Source of the DNA: CAVQUE01 sp046290435
GTDB taxonomy: Bacteria; Actinomycetota; Acidimicrobiia; Acidimicrobiales; UBA8592
NCBI GenBank assembly: GCA_046290435.1
Contig: JBKAGO010000060.1
Location: 1-42,313 of the forward strand
DNA length: 42,313 nt
Direction: 5' to 3'
A program made the position numbers and the translations under genes. Below the pieces are notes generated by a model, which saw only the letters and a list, made by a program, of their open reading frames with translations, searched no databases and had not been told where the DNA came from. Positions 25,853 through 33,510 of this stretch are shown piece by piece. The stretch's first letter is position 1, and each line of letters starts with the position of its first letter.

Positions 25853-26929
25853 TCAGCGCAGGAACGGCATCGCCACGATGCGTCCTGCGACGAGTTCGCC
25901 GCGGACGTCGATCCCGACCTCGGCACCCTCGGCGAGGTCCGGGGGCACGAAGGCCATCGCGATGCCGCATTCGAGCACCGGCGAGAAGTTGCCGCTGGTG
26001 ACCTCTCCGACGACAGCGCCGTCGACGACGACCGGTTGTCCGGCGCGGGGCGGACGGCGACCTTCGGTCACGATGCCCCGGAGGCGTCGCGTCACACCGG
26101 CCTCTCGTTCGGCCTCGAGCGGTTCTCGTCCACGGAAGTCGCCCTTGTCCCAGCGCACCACCCAGCCCAGGCCCGCCTGGAGCGGGGTGACGCCCGGGCC
26201 GAGCTCGTTGCCGTGCAGAGGCAGGCCGGCCTCGAGGCGCAACGTGTCGCGCGCCCCCAGACCAGCAGGGGCCATCCCGGCAGCGAGCAGGGCATCCCAC
26301 AGCTCGCCTGCGGCGTCGACGGCGATGGCGATCTCGACGCCGTCCTCGCCCGTGTAGCCCGTCCCGGCCACCACTGCCTCGGCTCCGTTCCAGGACAACG
26401 TGGCGACCGCGAAGCGCTCGACCGCGGCTGCGTCGGCGAACACGGTCGCCAGCTTCGCCCGGGCCCCGGGACCCTGGACCGCCAGGACCGCGCGGGTCGT
26501 GGTGACATCGACAGCGGACACCTCGTGATCGCCCGAAGCCGCCATGGCCTCCGCGAGCGCCGCGGCGACGCGGTCGGTGTTCGAGGCGTTGGGCATGACG
26601 TCGAACCGGTCGGGGCCCACCCACCACACGATGATGTCGTCGACCACCGAAGCGTCGTCGGGGTCGAGCAGATGGGTGTACTGCGCCCGTCCCGGCTCGA
26701 TCCGGTCGAGATCGTTCGTCAGAGCCCACTGGAGTCGAGCCTTGGCGCCGGGCCCCTCGACCCGCAGTGTCCCGAGGTGTGAGACGTCGAACACGACTGC
26801 GTCGCTGCGGCAGGCGCGATGCTCGGCCAGGGTCCCGTCGGGATACGACAGGGGCATGTCCCAGCCGCCGAAGGGGGTGATCTTGGCGCCGAGCGCGCGA
26901 TGACGATCGTCGAGAGGAGAGCGGGTCAT
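25853..26929 (-). CDS. gcvT: Aminomethyltransferase of the glycine cleavage system (T-protein)
   Basis: 358 residues. GcvT takes the aminomethyl group from lipoylated GcvH and, with tetrahydrofolate, forms 5,10-methylene-THF and ammonia. Seen: GAKITPFGGWDMPLSYPDG, VFDVSHLGTLRVEGP, ALTNDLDRI and AQYTHLLDP in the N-terminal folate-binding domain; the YTGEDGVEIAI segment in the middle; LGARDTLRLEAGLPLHGNEL and GEVTSGNFSPVLECGIAMAF at the end. It is 12 bp downstream of the MerR gene and on the same strand as the gcvH-garA-ftsR block. The stop converges on the selenoprotein gene. Confidence 0.97.
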   Translation of the reverse strand: MTRSPLDDRHRALGAKITPFGGWDMPLSYPDGTLAEHRACRSDAVVFDVSHLGTLRVEGPGAKARLQWALTNDLDRIEPGRAQYTHLLDPDDASVVDDIIVWWVGPDRFDVMPNASNTDRVAAALAEAMAASGDHEVSAVDVTTTRAVLAVQGPGARAKLATVFADAAAVERFAVATLSWNGAEAVVAGTGYTGEDGVEIAIAVDAAGELWDALLAAGMAPAGLGARDTLRLEAGLPLHGNELGPGVTPLQAGLGWVVRWDKGDFRGREPLEAEREAGVTRRLRGIVTEGRRPPRAGQPVVVDGAVVGEVTSGNFSPVLECGIAMAFVPPDLAEGAEVGIDVRGELVAGRIVAMPFLR

Positions 26930-26941
26930 GGTCGCCGCGGC

Positions 26942-27427
26942 TCAGGAACCGACGGCGCGTGACTCGTCCACCGGGGCGGCGGCGGCCGTCGGAGCGAGTT
27001 CGGGGTAGAGCTCCACGATGGCGGCGTCGACCTCGTCCTTCACGCTGCCGAGCGGCAAGATGTTGAGCACGCCCTGGCCGGCCTTGAGAACGTCGATGAT
27101 CTCCTCGTCGGTGCGCACCAGCACCGACGACTTGCCGCTGATGACCAGGTTGACCGTGGACACGTCCTCGTCGAGGGTGTCGCGCAGGTAGCGGAACACC
27201 TCCCGGACAGACTCGAGCTTGATGCCGGCGTCGAGCAGGTTCTTGATCGCCTTCAGCTCCAGCAGATCCCGGTAGGAGTACAGGCGACGGCTCCCGCTCC
27301 CGGTCGCCGACTGCAGCGAGGGACGGATGAGGTCGGTGCGGGCCCAGTAGTCGAGCTGGCGATAGGTGATGCCCACGATCTCGGCGGCTCGGGTGCCGCT
27401 GTAGCTCTGGGCGATGTCGGCTGTCAT
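26942..27427 (-). CDS. MerR-family regulator (Rv1830-like)
   Basis: 161 residues from the ATG at 27427 (MTADIAQSYSGTRAAEIVGITYRQ); the upstream extension of the frame is unlikely. The MerR winged helix-turn-helix reads GTRAAEIVGITYRQLDYWARTDLIRPS, GSGSRRLYSYRDLLELKAIK, then a helix (LDAGIKLESVREVFRYLRD). A C-terminal beta-rich part (STVNLVISGKSSVLVRTDEEIIDVLKAGQG, LPLGSVKDEVD) has no obvious ligand Cys. This architecture and its place beside ftsR and the DUF151 gene match Rv1830 (ResR/McdR), a growth-related regulator. It precedes gcvT by 12 bp, so both may be on one transcript; the regulated genes are not predictable. Confidence 0.88.
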   Translation of the reverse strand: MTADIAQSYSGTRAAEIVGITYRQLDYWARTDLIRPSLQSATGSGSRRLYSYRDLLELKAIKNLLDAGIKLESVREVFRYLRDTLDEDVSTVNLVISGKSSVLVRTDEEIIDVLKAGQGVLNILPLGSVKDEVDAAIVELYPELAPTAAAAPVDESRAVGS

Positions 27428-27570
27428 GATGCGCGTTCTCCTCGAAGGACCCGTGCCCGCCCACCGGTGCGCTTCCGACATGGTCGAAATTTCACCCGTG
27501 TGACCCGGAGCGTCAGCGTAGAGAGCGCCGCGCGCGGCGTCAATGACCGTCGGCGAAGACCGACACCGGA

Positions 27571-27587
27571 GCGCCTCTGCGAGGCGT
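27571..27587 (-). terminator. Terminator hairpin after the DUF151 gene
   Basis: CGCCTC (27572-27577), loop TGC, GAGGCG (27581-27586), with a flanking G-T pair, begins 5 bp past the DUF151 stop codon. A second 5-bp hairpin (GTCGG/CCGAC, 27549-27564) follows. Together they probably end the gcvH-garA-ftsR-DUF151 transcript before the MerR promoter. Confidence 0.65.
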
Positions 27588-27591
27588 CCGT

Positions 27592-28083
27592 TCAGCTGAA
27601 GTCTTCGGGCGTGACCTGGTCGATGAACTCCCGGAACTCCTCGAGCACCGCTTCGGCGTCGTCGACGGACTCGCCGCCCTCGGGGACGGTGTAGCCGGCA
27701 CGGACGAGGACCGACTCCTCGACGAAGATGGGCGTGCCGGTGCGCACCGCGAGCGCGATCGCATCCGAGGGACGGCTCGAGACGCTGCGGATGCCGTCGG
27801 CACCGTCGAGTTCGAGCTCTGCGAAGAACGTCTTGTCCTGGAGGTCGGTGACCACGACGCGCTGCACCTTGACGGCAAGCGCGTCGAGGACCGATTTGAA
27901 CAGGTCATGGGTCATGGGCCGGGGGGTCTCGACGGAGTCCATCGCCAAGGCGATGGCCGTCGCCTCGGGGCCGCCGATGAAGATCGGCAGCAGGCGTCCG
28001 TTGGGTCGGTTTTCCTTGAGGAGCACGATGGGTGCAGAGCTCGGAAGCTCGACACGCACTCCGACCAGTTCCATCTCGATCAC
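27592..28083 (-). CDS. Bifunctional nuclease family protein (DUF151)
   Basis: 163 residues. GTG 28083 is preferred because its N-terminus (VIEMELVGVRVE) aligns with that of Rv1829; ATG 28074 is possible. Seen: VLLKENRPNGRLLPIFIGGPEATAIALAMD, THDLFKSVLDAL, TDLQDKTFFAELEL, and VSSRPSDAIALAVRTGTPIFVEE. DUF151 proteins have been described as nucleases with DNase and RNase activity in plants; the bacterial role is poorly known. It follows ftsR with about 145 bp between and completes the conserved gcvH-garA-ftsR-DUF151 order. A Glu/Asp-rich tail (GGESVDDAEAVLEEF) ends in VTPEDFS. Confidence 0.9.
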   Translation of the reverse strand: MIEMELVGVRVELPSSAPIVLLKENRPNGRLLPIFIGGPEATAIALAMDSVETPRPMTHDLFKSVLDALAVKVQRVVVTDLQDKTFFAELELDGADGIRSVSSRPSDAIALAVRTGTPIFVEESVLVRAGYTVPEGGESVDDAEAVLEEFREFIDQVTPEDFS

Positions 28084-28229
28084 GGATGAAACGCTAGTCG
28101 CGTCGCTGCCGTCATGCTCTGAGGCGCCCGCCCCTTGTTCGACCACGGATCGTGCGTGGCGGCCCCTTCGGCCCTGTGGATCGTCACGCAGGGAGAGCAA
28201 CCGGGCCCTGGGCAGACCAGGGCGGATCG

Positions 28230-28913
28230 TCAGGTCGAGTTCTGGTGGACCAGTTGGCGCAGCAGCAGGCTGCGGAGGTCCTCGCCGAGGCGCATCAGCT
28301 CGGCGAGCGCATTGCGTCGCTCGGCCGCCGACCCGATGCCGCTGAGGCGCTGCTCGATCAGCCCGGCCTCACGTTCGGCCGCCACCTTGAACGGGCGCAG
28401 ATGGCGGGGCTCGATGCCGTGTTCGGAGAACGCCGCCACCAGCCGTGCCGCGATGAGGTCGTCGCCGGTGTAGACGGGCCGGCCCCGCCGGATGGTCGGC
28501 GCCACCAGGCCGAAGCGCTCCATGTCCGCGAGGTGCTCGACGGACAGGCCGGTGAGCTCGGTGAGCTCCTTGCCGTTCAGCTCCAGGTCGCGGTCCGGCG
28601 GGCTCATCGGGTCGATACGAGGCAGCGTCTGGACCGGGTCGCCGTCGTCGCCGTCGATGCGGACTCCTGCGATCAGATGCTCACGGATGACCCGCAGCGG
28701 CATGAAATGATCGCGCTGTTGACGCAGCACCCAGCGCAATTGGGCCACGTCGGCGTCGTGATAGCGCCGGTAGCCCGAGTCGGCGCGGTCGGGCTCGACG
28801 AGCCCCTTGCTCTCGAGGTACCGGACCTTCGAGATGGAGATGTCGGGAAACTCGTCGATGAGCGCCTCGACGACTTCGCCGATGGTGCGGCCTCGCCCCG
28901 ACGGCTCGGTCAC
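28230..28913 (-). CDS. ftsR: MerR-family regulator FtsR (Rv1828-like)
   Basis: 227 residues, GTG start overlapping the garA stop as GTGA. The winged HTH: TIGEVVEALIDEFPDISISKVRYLESKGLVEP, SGYRRYHDADVAQLRWVLRQQRDHFMPLRVIREHL. The C-terminal domain contains a second, unusual DNA-contacting or dimerisation part (NGKELTELTGLSVEHLADMERFGLVAP, YTGDDLIAARLVAAFSEHGIEPRHLRPFK). FtsR of corynebacteria activates ftsZ and Rv1828 is its mycobacterial equivalent; the same gene neighbours support the assignment. Effector binding is not evident. Confidence 0.92.
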   Translation of the reverse strand: MTEPSGRGRTIGEVVEALIDEFPDISISKVRYLESKGLVEPDRADSGYRRYHDADVAQLRWVLRQQRDHFMPLRVIREHLIAGVRIDGDDGDPVQTLPRIDPMSPPDRDLELNGKELTELTGLSVEHLADMERFGLVAPTIRRGRPVYTGDDLIAARLVAAFSEHGIEPRHLRPFKVAAEREAGLIEQRLSGIGSAAERRNALAELMRLGEDLRSLLLRQLVHQNST

Positions 28914-29365
28914 ATCGGGTCCTCGCGGAAGAAGACCAGTTTGAACTTGCCGATCTGGAGGATGTCGCCGTCGACGAGTTCGACGTCGCCCTCGACCGAC
29001 TGCTGGTTGACGTAGGTGCCGTTGAGCGAACCCACGTCGCGCACGACCACCCTGGTGCCGTCGTAGTCGGCTTCGACGTGACGGCGCGACACCGTGACGT
29101 CGTCGAAGAAGAAGGTGCTGCGCGGGTGTCGGCCCATCGTGGAGGTCCCGATGTCGAGCAGATAGCGCGAGCCGGCCTTGGGGCCGCGGCTGACGTGGAA
29201 GCCCGCCACCGGTGCCACCGCGTCGTCCTCGCCGATGACCGGGAGGCTGAGCGTCTCGGTGGGCTGGTCGACGAGATCCGACAACGGCGCCCCACAGGAC
29301 GAGCAGAAGTTCGCATCCGGCAGGTTGTCGCTGCCACAGCGGCGGCAGGTGACGGACTCGGACAT
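28910..29365 (-). CDS. garA: FHA-domain protein GarA with an N-terminal zinc ribbon
   Basis: 151 residues. The FHA domain (about residues 50-148) has GSRYLLDIGTSTMGRHPRSTFFFDD, VSRRHVEAD and VRDVGSLNGTYVN, ending in ILQIGKFKLVFF. In mycobacteria GarA is phosphorylated at an N-terminal ETTS motif by PknB/PknG and, unphosphorylated, it controls 2-oxoglutarate dehydrogenase and glutamate dehydrogenase. Here the candidate is PTETLSLP near residue 37. Unusually, residues 7-24 form a CxxC...CxxC ribbon (CRRCGSDNLPDANFCSSCG), absent from mycobacterial GarA. Coupled to ftsR by GTGA and 6 bp after gcvH. Confidence 0.92.
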   Translation of the reverse strand: MSESVTCRRCGSDNLPDANFCSSCGAPLSDLVDQPTETLSLPVIGEDDAVAPVAGFHVSRGPKAGSRYLLDIGTSTMGRHPRSTFFFDDVTVSRRHVEADYDGTRVVVRDVGSLNGTYVNQQSVEGDVELVDGDILQIGKFKLVFFREDPM

Positions 29366-29371
29366 GGCGCG

Positions 29372-29752
29372 CTACCCGTCGATGAGGGCCTGGTAGGCCG
29401 ACGCGTCCATCAGGGCCTCGAGATCGGCGGTGTCGGCGACCTCGATGACGCAGATCCAGCCGTCGCCGTAGGGATCGTCGTTGAGGCGCTCGGGACTGTC
29501 GCCGAGTTCGGTGTTCGTCTCGACGATGACGCCACCGACGGGCGCGTAGATGTCCGACACCGACTTGGTGGATTCGACCTCGCTGAACGAGTCGCCCGCA
29601 GCCACCGTCGTGCCGACCTCGGGAACATCGACGAACACGACGTCACCGAGGGCGTCCTGCGCGTAGTCGGTGATCCCGAGCACCACCCGGTTGCCGTCGA
29701 TGCGAACCCATTCGTGGTCTGTCGAATAGCGGAGCTCCTCGGGCACGTTCAT
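29372..29752 (-). CDS. gcvH: Glycine cleavage system H-protein
   Basis: 126 residues. The lipoyl-carrying shuttle between GcvP, GcvT and GcvL. Seen: RYSTDHEWVRIDGN, GITDYAQDALGDVVFVDVPEVG, the lipoylation Lys in SFSEVESTKSVSDIYAPVGG, and NDDPYGDGWICVIEV. It is the first gene of the minus-strand operon gcvH-garA-ftsR-(DUF151). A TAGGGT element 9-14 bp upstream of the ATG hints at a leaderless promoter, unproven. The operon thus joins glycine cleavage with control of nitrogen/carbon flux (GarA) and division (FtsR). Confidence 0.97.
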   Translation of the reverse strand: MNVPEELRYSTDHEWVRIDGNRVVLGITDYAQDALGDVVFVDVPEVGTTVAAGDSFSEVESTKSVSDIYAPVGGVIVETNTELGDSPERLNDDPYGDGWICVIEVADTADLEALMDASAYQALIDG

Positions 29753-29825
29753 GGCGCGAACCCTATCTCATGGCACTGACAGCCCAGGGCACCATTGGTA
29801 CGTACCCCACCACCATGGCGGCGAT

Positions 29826-30431
29826 TCACGACGTCGCCGCCCGCCCCTCGCGGAGTGCGGCGAGACCCGCAGGGATGTAGCCCCACGCGGCATACCAGTG
29901 CAGCGCCAACGACGGCACCCCGATGACCCAGGCCAGGGTCTGGGCGATGTCGGACCACACCACGTCGGCGGCGCCGACCAGGAACAGCGGGAAGGCGAAC
30001 ATCAGGCCGAACGTGCTGGTCTTGCCCCACCACGTGACGTCGATGCGCCGGGCCCCGAGGGCGCCGAGCACCAGTGCCGCCACCGAGATCAGGATCTCCC
30101 GGATCAGCGTCACCACGGCGAACCACACCGGTACCCGATCGTCGATGAGCATCGTGACGATGGCGACGAGGAACATCAGGCGATCCGCGGTGGGATCGAG
30201 GATCTTGCCGATCTCCGACACCTGATCGAAACGCCGGGCGATCCAGCCGTCGACCCAGTCGGTGGCGCCGAGGACCGCCAGCAGCGCTGCGGCGGCGATC
30301 GGTTGATCCCGGCCGATCAGCAGCCACACGAACACCGGGATGCAGGCCAGGCGCGCCAGCGAGATCGCGTTGGGCACGGTGACGACGTCGTCACGCCAGG
30401 ACTTCACGGGGACAGCCGTCACGGTGCTCAC
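29826..30431 (-). CDS. CDP-alcohol phosphatidyltransferase family protein (PgsA-like)
   Basis: 201 residues from the GTG at 30431; the open frame upstream is not protein-like. Seen: N-terminal VVTVPNAISLARLACIPVFVWLLI and the full signature DWVDGWIARRFDQVSEIGKILDPTADRL, matching D-G-x2-A-R-x8-G-x3-D-x3-D. Several hydrophobic segments follow (LMFLVAIVTMLI, AVVTLIREILISVAALVLGAL, FGLMFAFPLFLVG). It condenses CDP-diacylglycerol with an alcohol phosphate at the inner membrane. NAISLARL and RL-[MF]-L favour phosphatidylglycerophosphate synthase, but phosphatidylinositol-type activity cannot be excluded. Divergent from the HIT gene with 72 bp between. Confidence 0.88.
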   Translation of the reverse strand: MSTVTAVPVKSWRDDVVTVPNAISLARLACIPVFVWLLIGRDQPIAAAALLAVLGATDWVDGWIARRFDQVSEIGKILDPTADRLMFLVAIVTMLIDDRVPVWFAVVTLIREILISVAALVLGALGARRIDVTWWGKTSTFGLMFAFPLFLVGAADVVWSDIAQTLAWVIGVPSLALHWYAAWGYIPAGLAALREGRAATS

Positions 30432-30503
30432 GTTACCCGCCGCTCCCCGACGCGCTGTGGTGTCCACGCCGGCGGGGTCCGGTGCGGTAGTAGCGTCGCC
30501 GCC

Positions 30504-30899
30504 ATGGCGACCGTGTTCACCAAGATCCTCGACGGCGAGCTCCCCGGCCATTTCGTCACCCGCGACGATCAGGCCGCTGCGTTCTTGTCGATCAACCCCA
30601 TCAGCGAAGGCCACACCCTGGTGGTGCCGACTGCCGAGGTCGACCACTGGCTCGACCTGCCCCCGGCGACCAACCAGCACCTCATGTCCATGGCACAACG
30701 CATCGGCGCGGCCCAGATGCGGGTGTTCTCACCCGACCGGGTGGGCCTGATGATCGCTGGCTTCGAGGTGCCCCACGTCCACGTCCATGTGCTGCCCATG
30801 GCCTCCATGGCCGACATGGACTTCGCGAACGCCGCGACCAGCGTGGACCACGGCCGCCTGGCGGCGATCGCGCGCGATCTGGCCGCGGCCCTGGACTGA
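30504..30899 (+). CDS. HIT-family nucleotide-binding protein
   Basis: 131 residues. HIT fold: FTKILDGELPGHFVTRDDQAAAFLSINPISEGHTLVVP, then the histidine triad HVHVHVLP, with the nucleophile His in the middle. HIT proteins cleave nucleoside phosphoramidates or dinucleotide polyphosphates. Single gene, with a short 5' region shared with the divergent phosphatidyltransferase. Function specific to this organism unknown. Confidence 0.95.
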   Translation: MATVFTKILDGELPGHFVTRDDQAAAFLSINPISEGHTLVVPTAEVDHWLDLPPATNQHLMSMAQRIGAAQMRVFSPDRVGLMIAGFEVPHVHVHVLPMASMADMDFANAATSVDHGRLAAIARDLAAALD

Positions 30900-30906
30900 C
30901 GCCAGC

Positions 30907-30935
30907 GCCGCCGGAGCGTCGGGTCAGCCGGCGGC
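30907..30935. terminator. Bidirectional terminator-like hairpin between HIT and DUF2079 genes
   Basis: GCCGCCGG (30907-30914) and CCGGCGGC (30928-30935) are exact complements around a 13-base loop. It lies after the HIT stop and overlaps the DUF2079 stop (30924-30926), so it can serve both converging genes. No T tract. Confidence 0.5.
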
Positions 30936-32492
30936 CCGGTCGGTGTCGTCGCCCGCGCCGACAACCGGTGTGAGCCCCAACCGCTCCGCCTCGCTCGGCA
31001 GCGTGAACACCCGGATGCCGGTCTCTCGGTCGTCGAGGACCTGCACCCAGCCGAGCGCCACCGGAAACTGCACGGCGAAGATGTCGAACTGGCGGGCGGT
31101 CCAGGTGCTCGGTGCGTCGGCGAAGTCGGCGATGACCCAGTTGACACCCTGGGCCACCGCGTCGGCCTGCTGCGCGGGGTCCTCGCCGGCATCGAACCGG
31201 AGCTCGAACAGGCCGGTCCGTTCGGTCAGCAGCGGCAGCAGGCGCGATCCCGCCCGCACGACCGCGTCGTCGGGGATCAGCTCGGCTGCCGACAGTCGCG
31301 ACTCGTCGACGGCATCGCGGCGGCCCCAGGTCCAGGGTTCCTCGTAGGGCGACGAGACCGAGTCGCGGACGAAGAACACCAACGCCGTGAACACCAGGGC
31401 GCTCAGCAGCCGCCGGTCGACGTTGACCTTCTTGACCATCACGCGGCCGGTGCGGGCCAGACCGAACACCGTCGCGACGAACACGAACGCGGTGATGGGG
31501 ACCCACTGGCTGGCCTCGGCCAGGGTTCCCTCCTCGACGTCGGCCACCAGGTACATCGTGAACAGCGGCATCGTGGGCAACAGCCAGCGCGGTGCGGCCA
31601 CGGGCAGGAACAGCACGGGCGCGAGCAGCGCGACGCCGGTGCGGAAGTTGGCCTCGGAGAACAGCTCGCGCAGGAACAGCACCGGACTGGTGACGATCCC
31701 CCATGCGACCCGGAAGGGGTCGTCTCCTCCGTAGGCGGCATAGGCGTCCACGTGGGGGAAGTTGCCGTCGCCGATCGCAGGCTGGATCACCAGTATCGCC
31801 AGGCCGGCATAGAGCAGCCCCACGCTGACCGTTGCGACCCCTGCCCGGCGTCGACCCTCGAGCAGCCACAGGACCCCCATCCCGGCCACGACGATGCCGA
31901 GGTCGGCGCGTGCCAGCAGCACCACTGCGATCATCGGCCAGTACCTCGTCCAGCGCTGGCGGATGCCGTTGTGCACCGCACCGATGAGGGCGGGTACCGC
32001 CAGGACCTCGAGGTGGAATCCGGCGAGGTTGATGGCGTGCACGGCGCTGTAGAGGCTGTACGCCAAGACGATCGCCATGGTGGCGCCGATGCGCAGGTCG
32101 GCCACGTGCCGGGCGAGACGCCACAGCGGGACCACACCCAGCGCGAGGGCCCCGGACTGGATGACGAGCAGCGTGATCGCCGTGGGGAACAGGCTCGTCA
32201 GGCCCGCGACGGGATAGATCAACAGGCCGAGTTGATCGAACAGGTAGTTGTAGCCGAGCAACGACGATTCGGGCCGGAAGCCCTCGCCGATCAGCCACAC
32301 GGTCTGCATCGGCGTGGCCAACTGCGCGTTCTGGCTCAGCTCCCGAGAACGCGCCAGGGCGAGCGCCAGCAGCACGATCCACAACACGGCGGCCCACACC
32401 CAGGGTGCAGTCCGGTTGAAGCCGGTGCTCTCGAAACGGGCCTGCCATCGCAGCAGCCGGTGATCGAGTCGCTTGCGCCAGGGAAGGCTCAC
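30924..32492 (-). CDS. DUF2079 integral membrane protein
   Basis: 522 residues from the GTG at 32492, which overlaps the stop of the SOS peptidase as GTGA. A positively charged N-terminus (PWRKRLDHRLLRWQAR) leads into about ten hydrophobic segments, e.g. APWVWAAVLWIVLLALALA, AITLLVIQSGALALGVVPLW, YWPMIAVVLLARADLGIVVAGMGVLWLL, and a family-typical loop NLAGFHLEVLAVPAL. Known: DUF2079 proteins are predicted membrane proteins resembling GT-C glycosyltransferases, with a C-terminal non-membrane domain (here from about residue 330) having a nucleotide-like fold. No substrate is known. The coupling to a DNA-repair gene is unusual. Confidence 0.85.
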   Translation of the reverse strand: MSLPWRKRLDHRLLRWQARFESTGFNRTAPWVWAAVLWIVLLALALARSRELSQNAQLATPMQTVWLIGEGFRPESSLLGYNYLFDQLGLLIYPVAGLTSLFPTAITLLVIQSGALALGVVPLWRLARHVADLRIGATMAIVLAYSLYSAVHAINLAGFHLEVLAVPALIGAVHNGIRQRWTRYWPMIAVVLLARADLGIVVAGMGVLWLLEGRRRAGVATVSVGLLYAGLAILVIQPAIGDGNFPHVDAYAAYGGDDPFRVAWGIVTSPVLFLRELFSEANFRTGVALLAPVLFLPVAAPRWLLPTMPLFTMYLVADVEEGTLAEASQWVPITAFVFVATVFGLARTGRVMVKKVNVDRRLLSALVFTALVFFVRDSVSSPYEEPWTWGRRDAVDESRLSAAELIPDDAVVRAGSRLLPLLTERTGLFELRFDAGEDPAQQADAVAQGVNWVIADFADAPSTWTARQFDIFAVQFPVALGWVQVLDDRETGIRVFTLPSEAERLGLTPVVGAGDDTDRAAG

Positions 32493-33238
32493 CCGCCGGA
32501 TCCCTCGGCGCCGGCTCGGCCGGAGTCGTCGAACTCCTCGAGCTCGACGGGTTCGATCAGGCCCGGCCCCTTGGACCGGACGTTGTTGACCGCCGTCGAC
32601 ACCGCGTACATGGCGAGGTCCGACGCGGGAGCGGGTACGAGGAGGGCTTCGAGCGCATCGGTGTCGTGGAAGGTCGGATCGAGCCAGCGGTCCCAGGTGT
32701 CGGGAGCCAGCATCACCGGCATGCGGTCGTGGATCTCGGCGATGCGCTCGTTGGGCGATCCCGTGATGATGGTGCAGGTCTCGATCCAGCGGTGTGTCTC
32801 GGGATCGTCGGTCGGGTTCGGGTCGCGCCAGCGTTCCCAGAGCCCGGCGAAGGCCAGCGGCGCCCCGTCGGCGCGGTGGATGAAGAACGGCGTCTTGGTG
32901 TCGCTGTCCCCCAGACGGGTCCACTCGTAGAAGCCGTCGGCGCAGACGATGCAGCGCCGTTTGCGGAACGCCGAACGGAACGCGTTCTTGGTGGCCAGCG
33001 TCTCGGCTCGGGCGTTGATCATCTTGTTGCCGATACGGAGGTCCTTCGCCCACGTGGGCACCAGGCCCCACCGGAAGGTGTCGAGGCGGCGGTGGTCGTC
33101 ACGCTCGACGACGACGGGCACCTCGGTGGTGGGCGCGACGTTGTAGCGCGCCTCGTCGAGGGTCTCCCCCACCTGGTCGACACCGAAATAGGCCGCGAGG
33201 ACATCCGGTGGCGAGGACGACACGAACCGTCCACACAT
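32489..33238 (-). CDS. SOS response-associated peptidase (YedK/HMCES, SRAP)
   Basis: 249 residues. Catalytic Cys2 is seen in MCGRFVSSSP. Other SRAP motifs: RYNVAPTTEVPVV, FRWGLVPTWAKDLRIGNKMINARAETLATKNAF (Asn in the active site), CIVCADGFYEWTR (Glu), and the His in IAEIHDRMPVML. SRAP proteins crosslink to abasic sites in single-stranded DNA, protecting them. The stop overlaps the next gene (DUF2079) by GTGA. No LexA box is recognisable upstream. Confidence 0.95.
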   Translation of the reverse strand: MCGRFVSSSPPDVLAAYFGVDQVGETLDEARYNVAPTTEVPVVVERDDHRRLDTFRWGLVPTWAKDLRIGNKMINARAETLATKNAFRSAFRKRRCIVCADGFYEWTRLGDSDTKTPFFIHRADGAPLAFAGLWERWRDPNPTDDPETHRWIETCTIITGSPNERIAEIHDRMPVMLAPDTWDRWLDPTFHDTDALEALLVPAPASDLAMYAVSTAVNNVRSKGPGLIEPVELEEFDDSGRAGAEGSGG

Positions 33239-33306
33239 GCCTGCCACGGTAGTGGGGCCGTCGCGCACATGCGCCGACCGGTCGGGTTCGGCCCTGCTCG
33301 GGTCCT

Positions 33307-33510
33307 TCAGTCGGCGACGACGGAGATGGCGCCGCTGGGACAGACGCCGATGGCCTGCGTCGCATGCAGGCGGTCGGCGTCGTCGGCGATGTCGGGACGC
33401 AAGATCTCGGGCAGGTCGTCGTCGCCGAACGCGAAGTGCTCGGGGTGGTTGTAGACACACTCGCCGGCCATGATGCACGCCTCGAGGTCGATGACGATCC
33501 GCTCGCCCAT
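33307..33510 (-). CDS. Ferredoxin (3Fe-4S type), P450 partner
   Basis: 67 residues from the ATG at 33510, which overlaps the P450 stop as TGATG. Seen: DLEACIMAGECVYNHPEHF and IGVCPSGAI, i.e. C-x5-C ... C-P, the three-Cys pattern of small P450-associated ferredoxins that carry a 3Fe-4S cluster. Acidic overall. It would pass single electrons from a ferredoxin reductase (not in the window) to the P450 encoded immediately upstream. Confidence 0.92.
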   Translation of the reverse strand: MGERIVIDLEACIMAGECVYNHPEHFAFGDDDLPEILRPDIADDADRLHATQAIGVCPSGAISVVAD

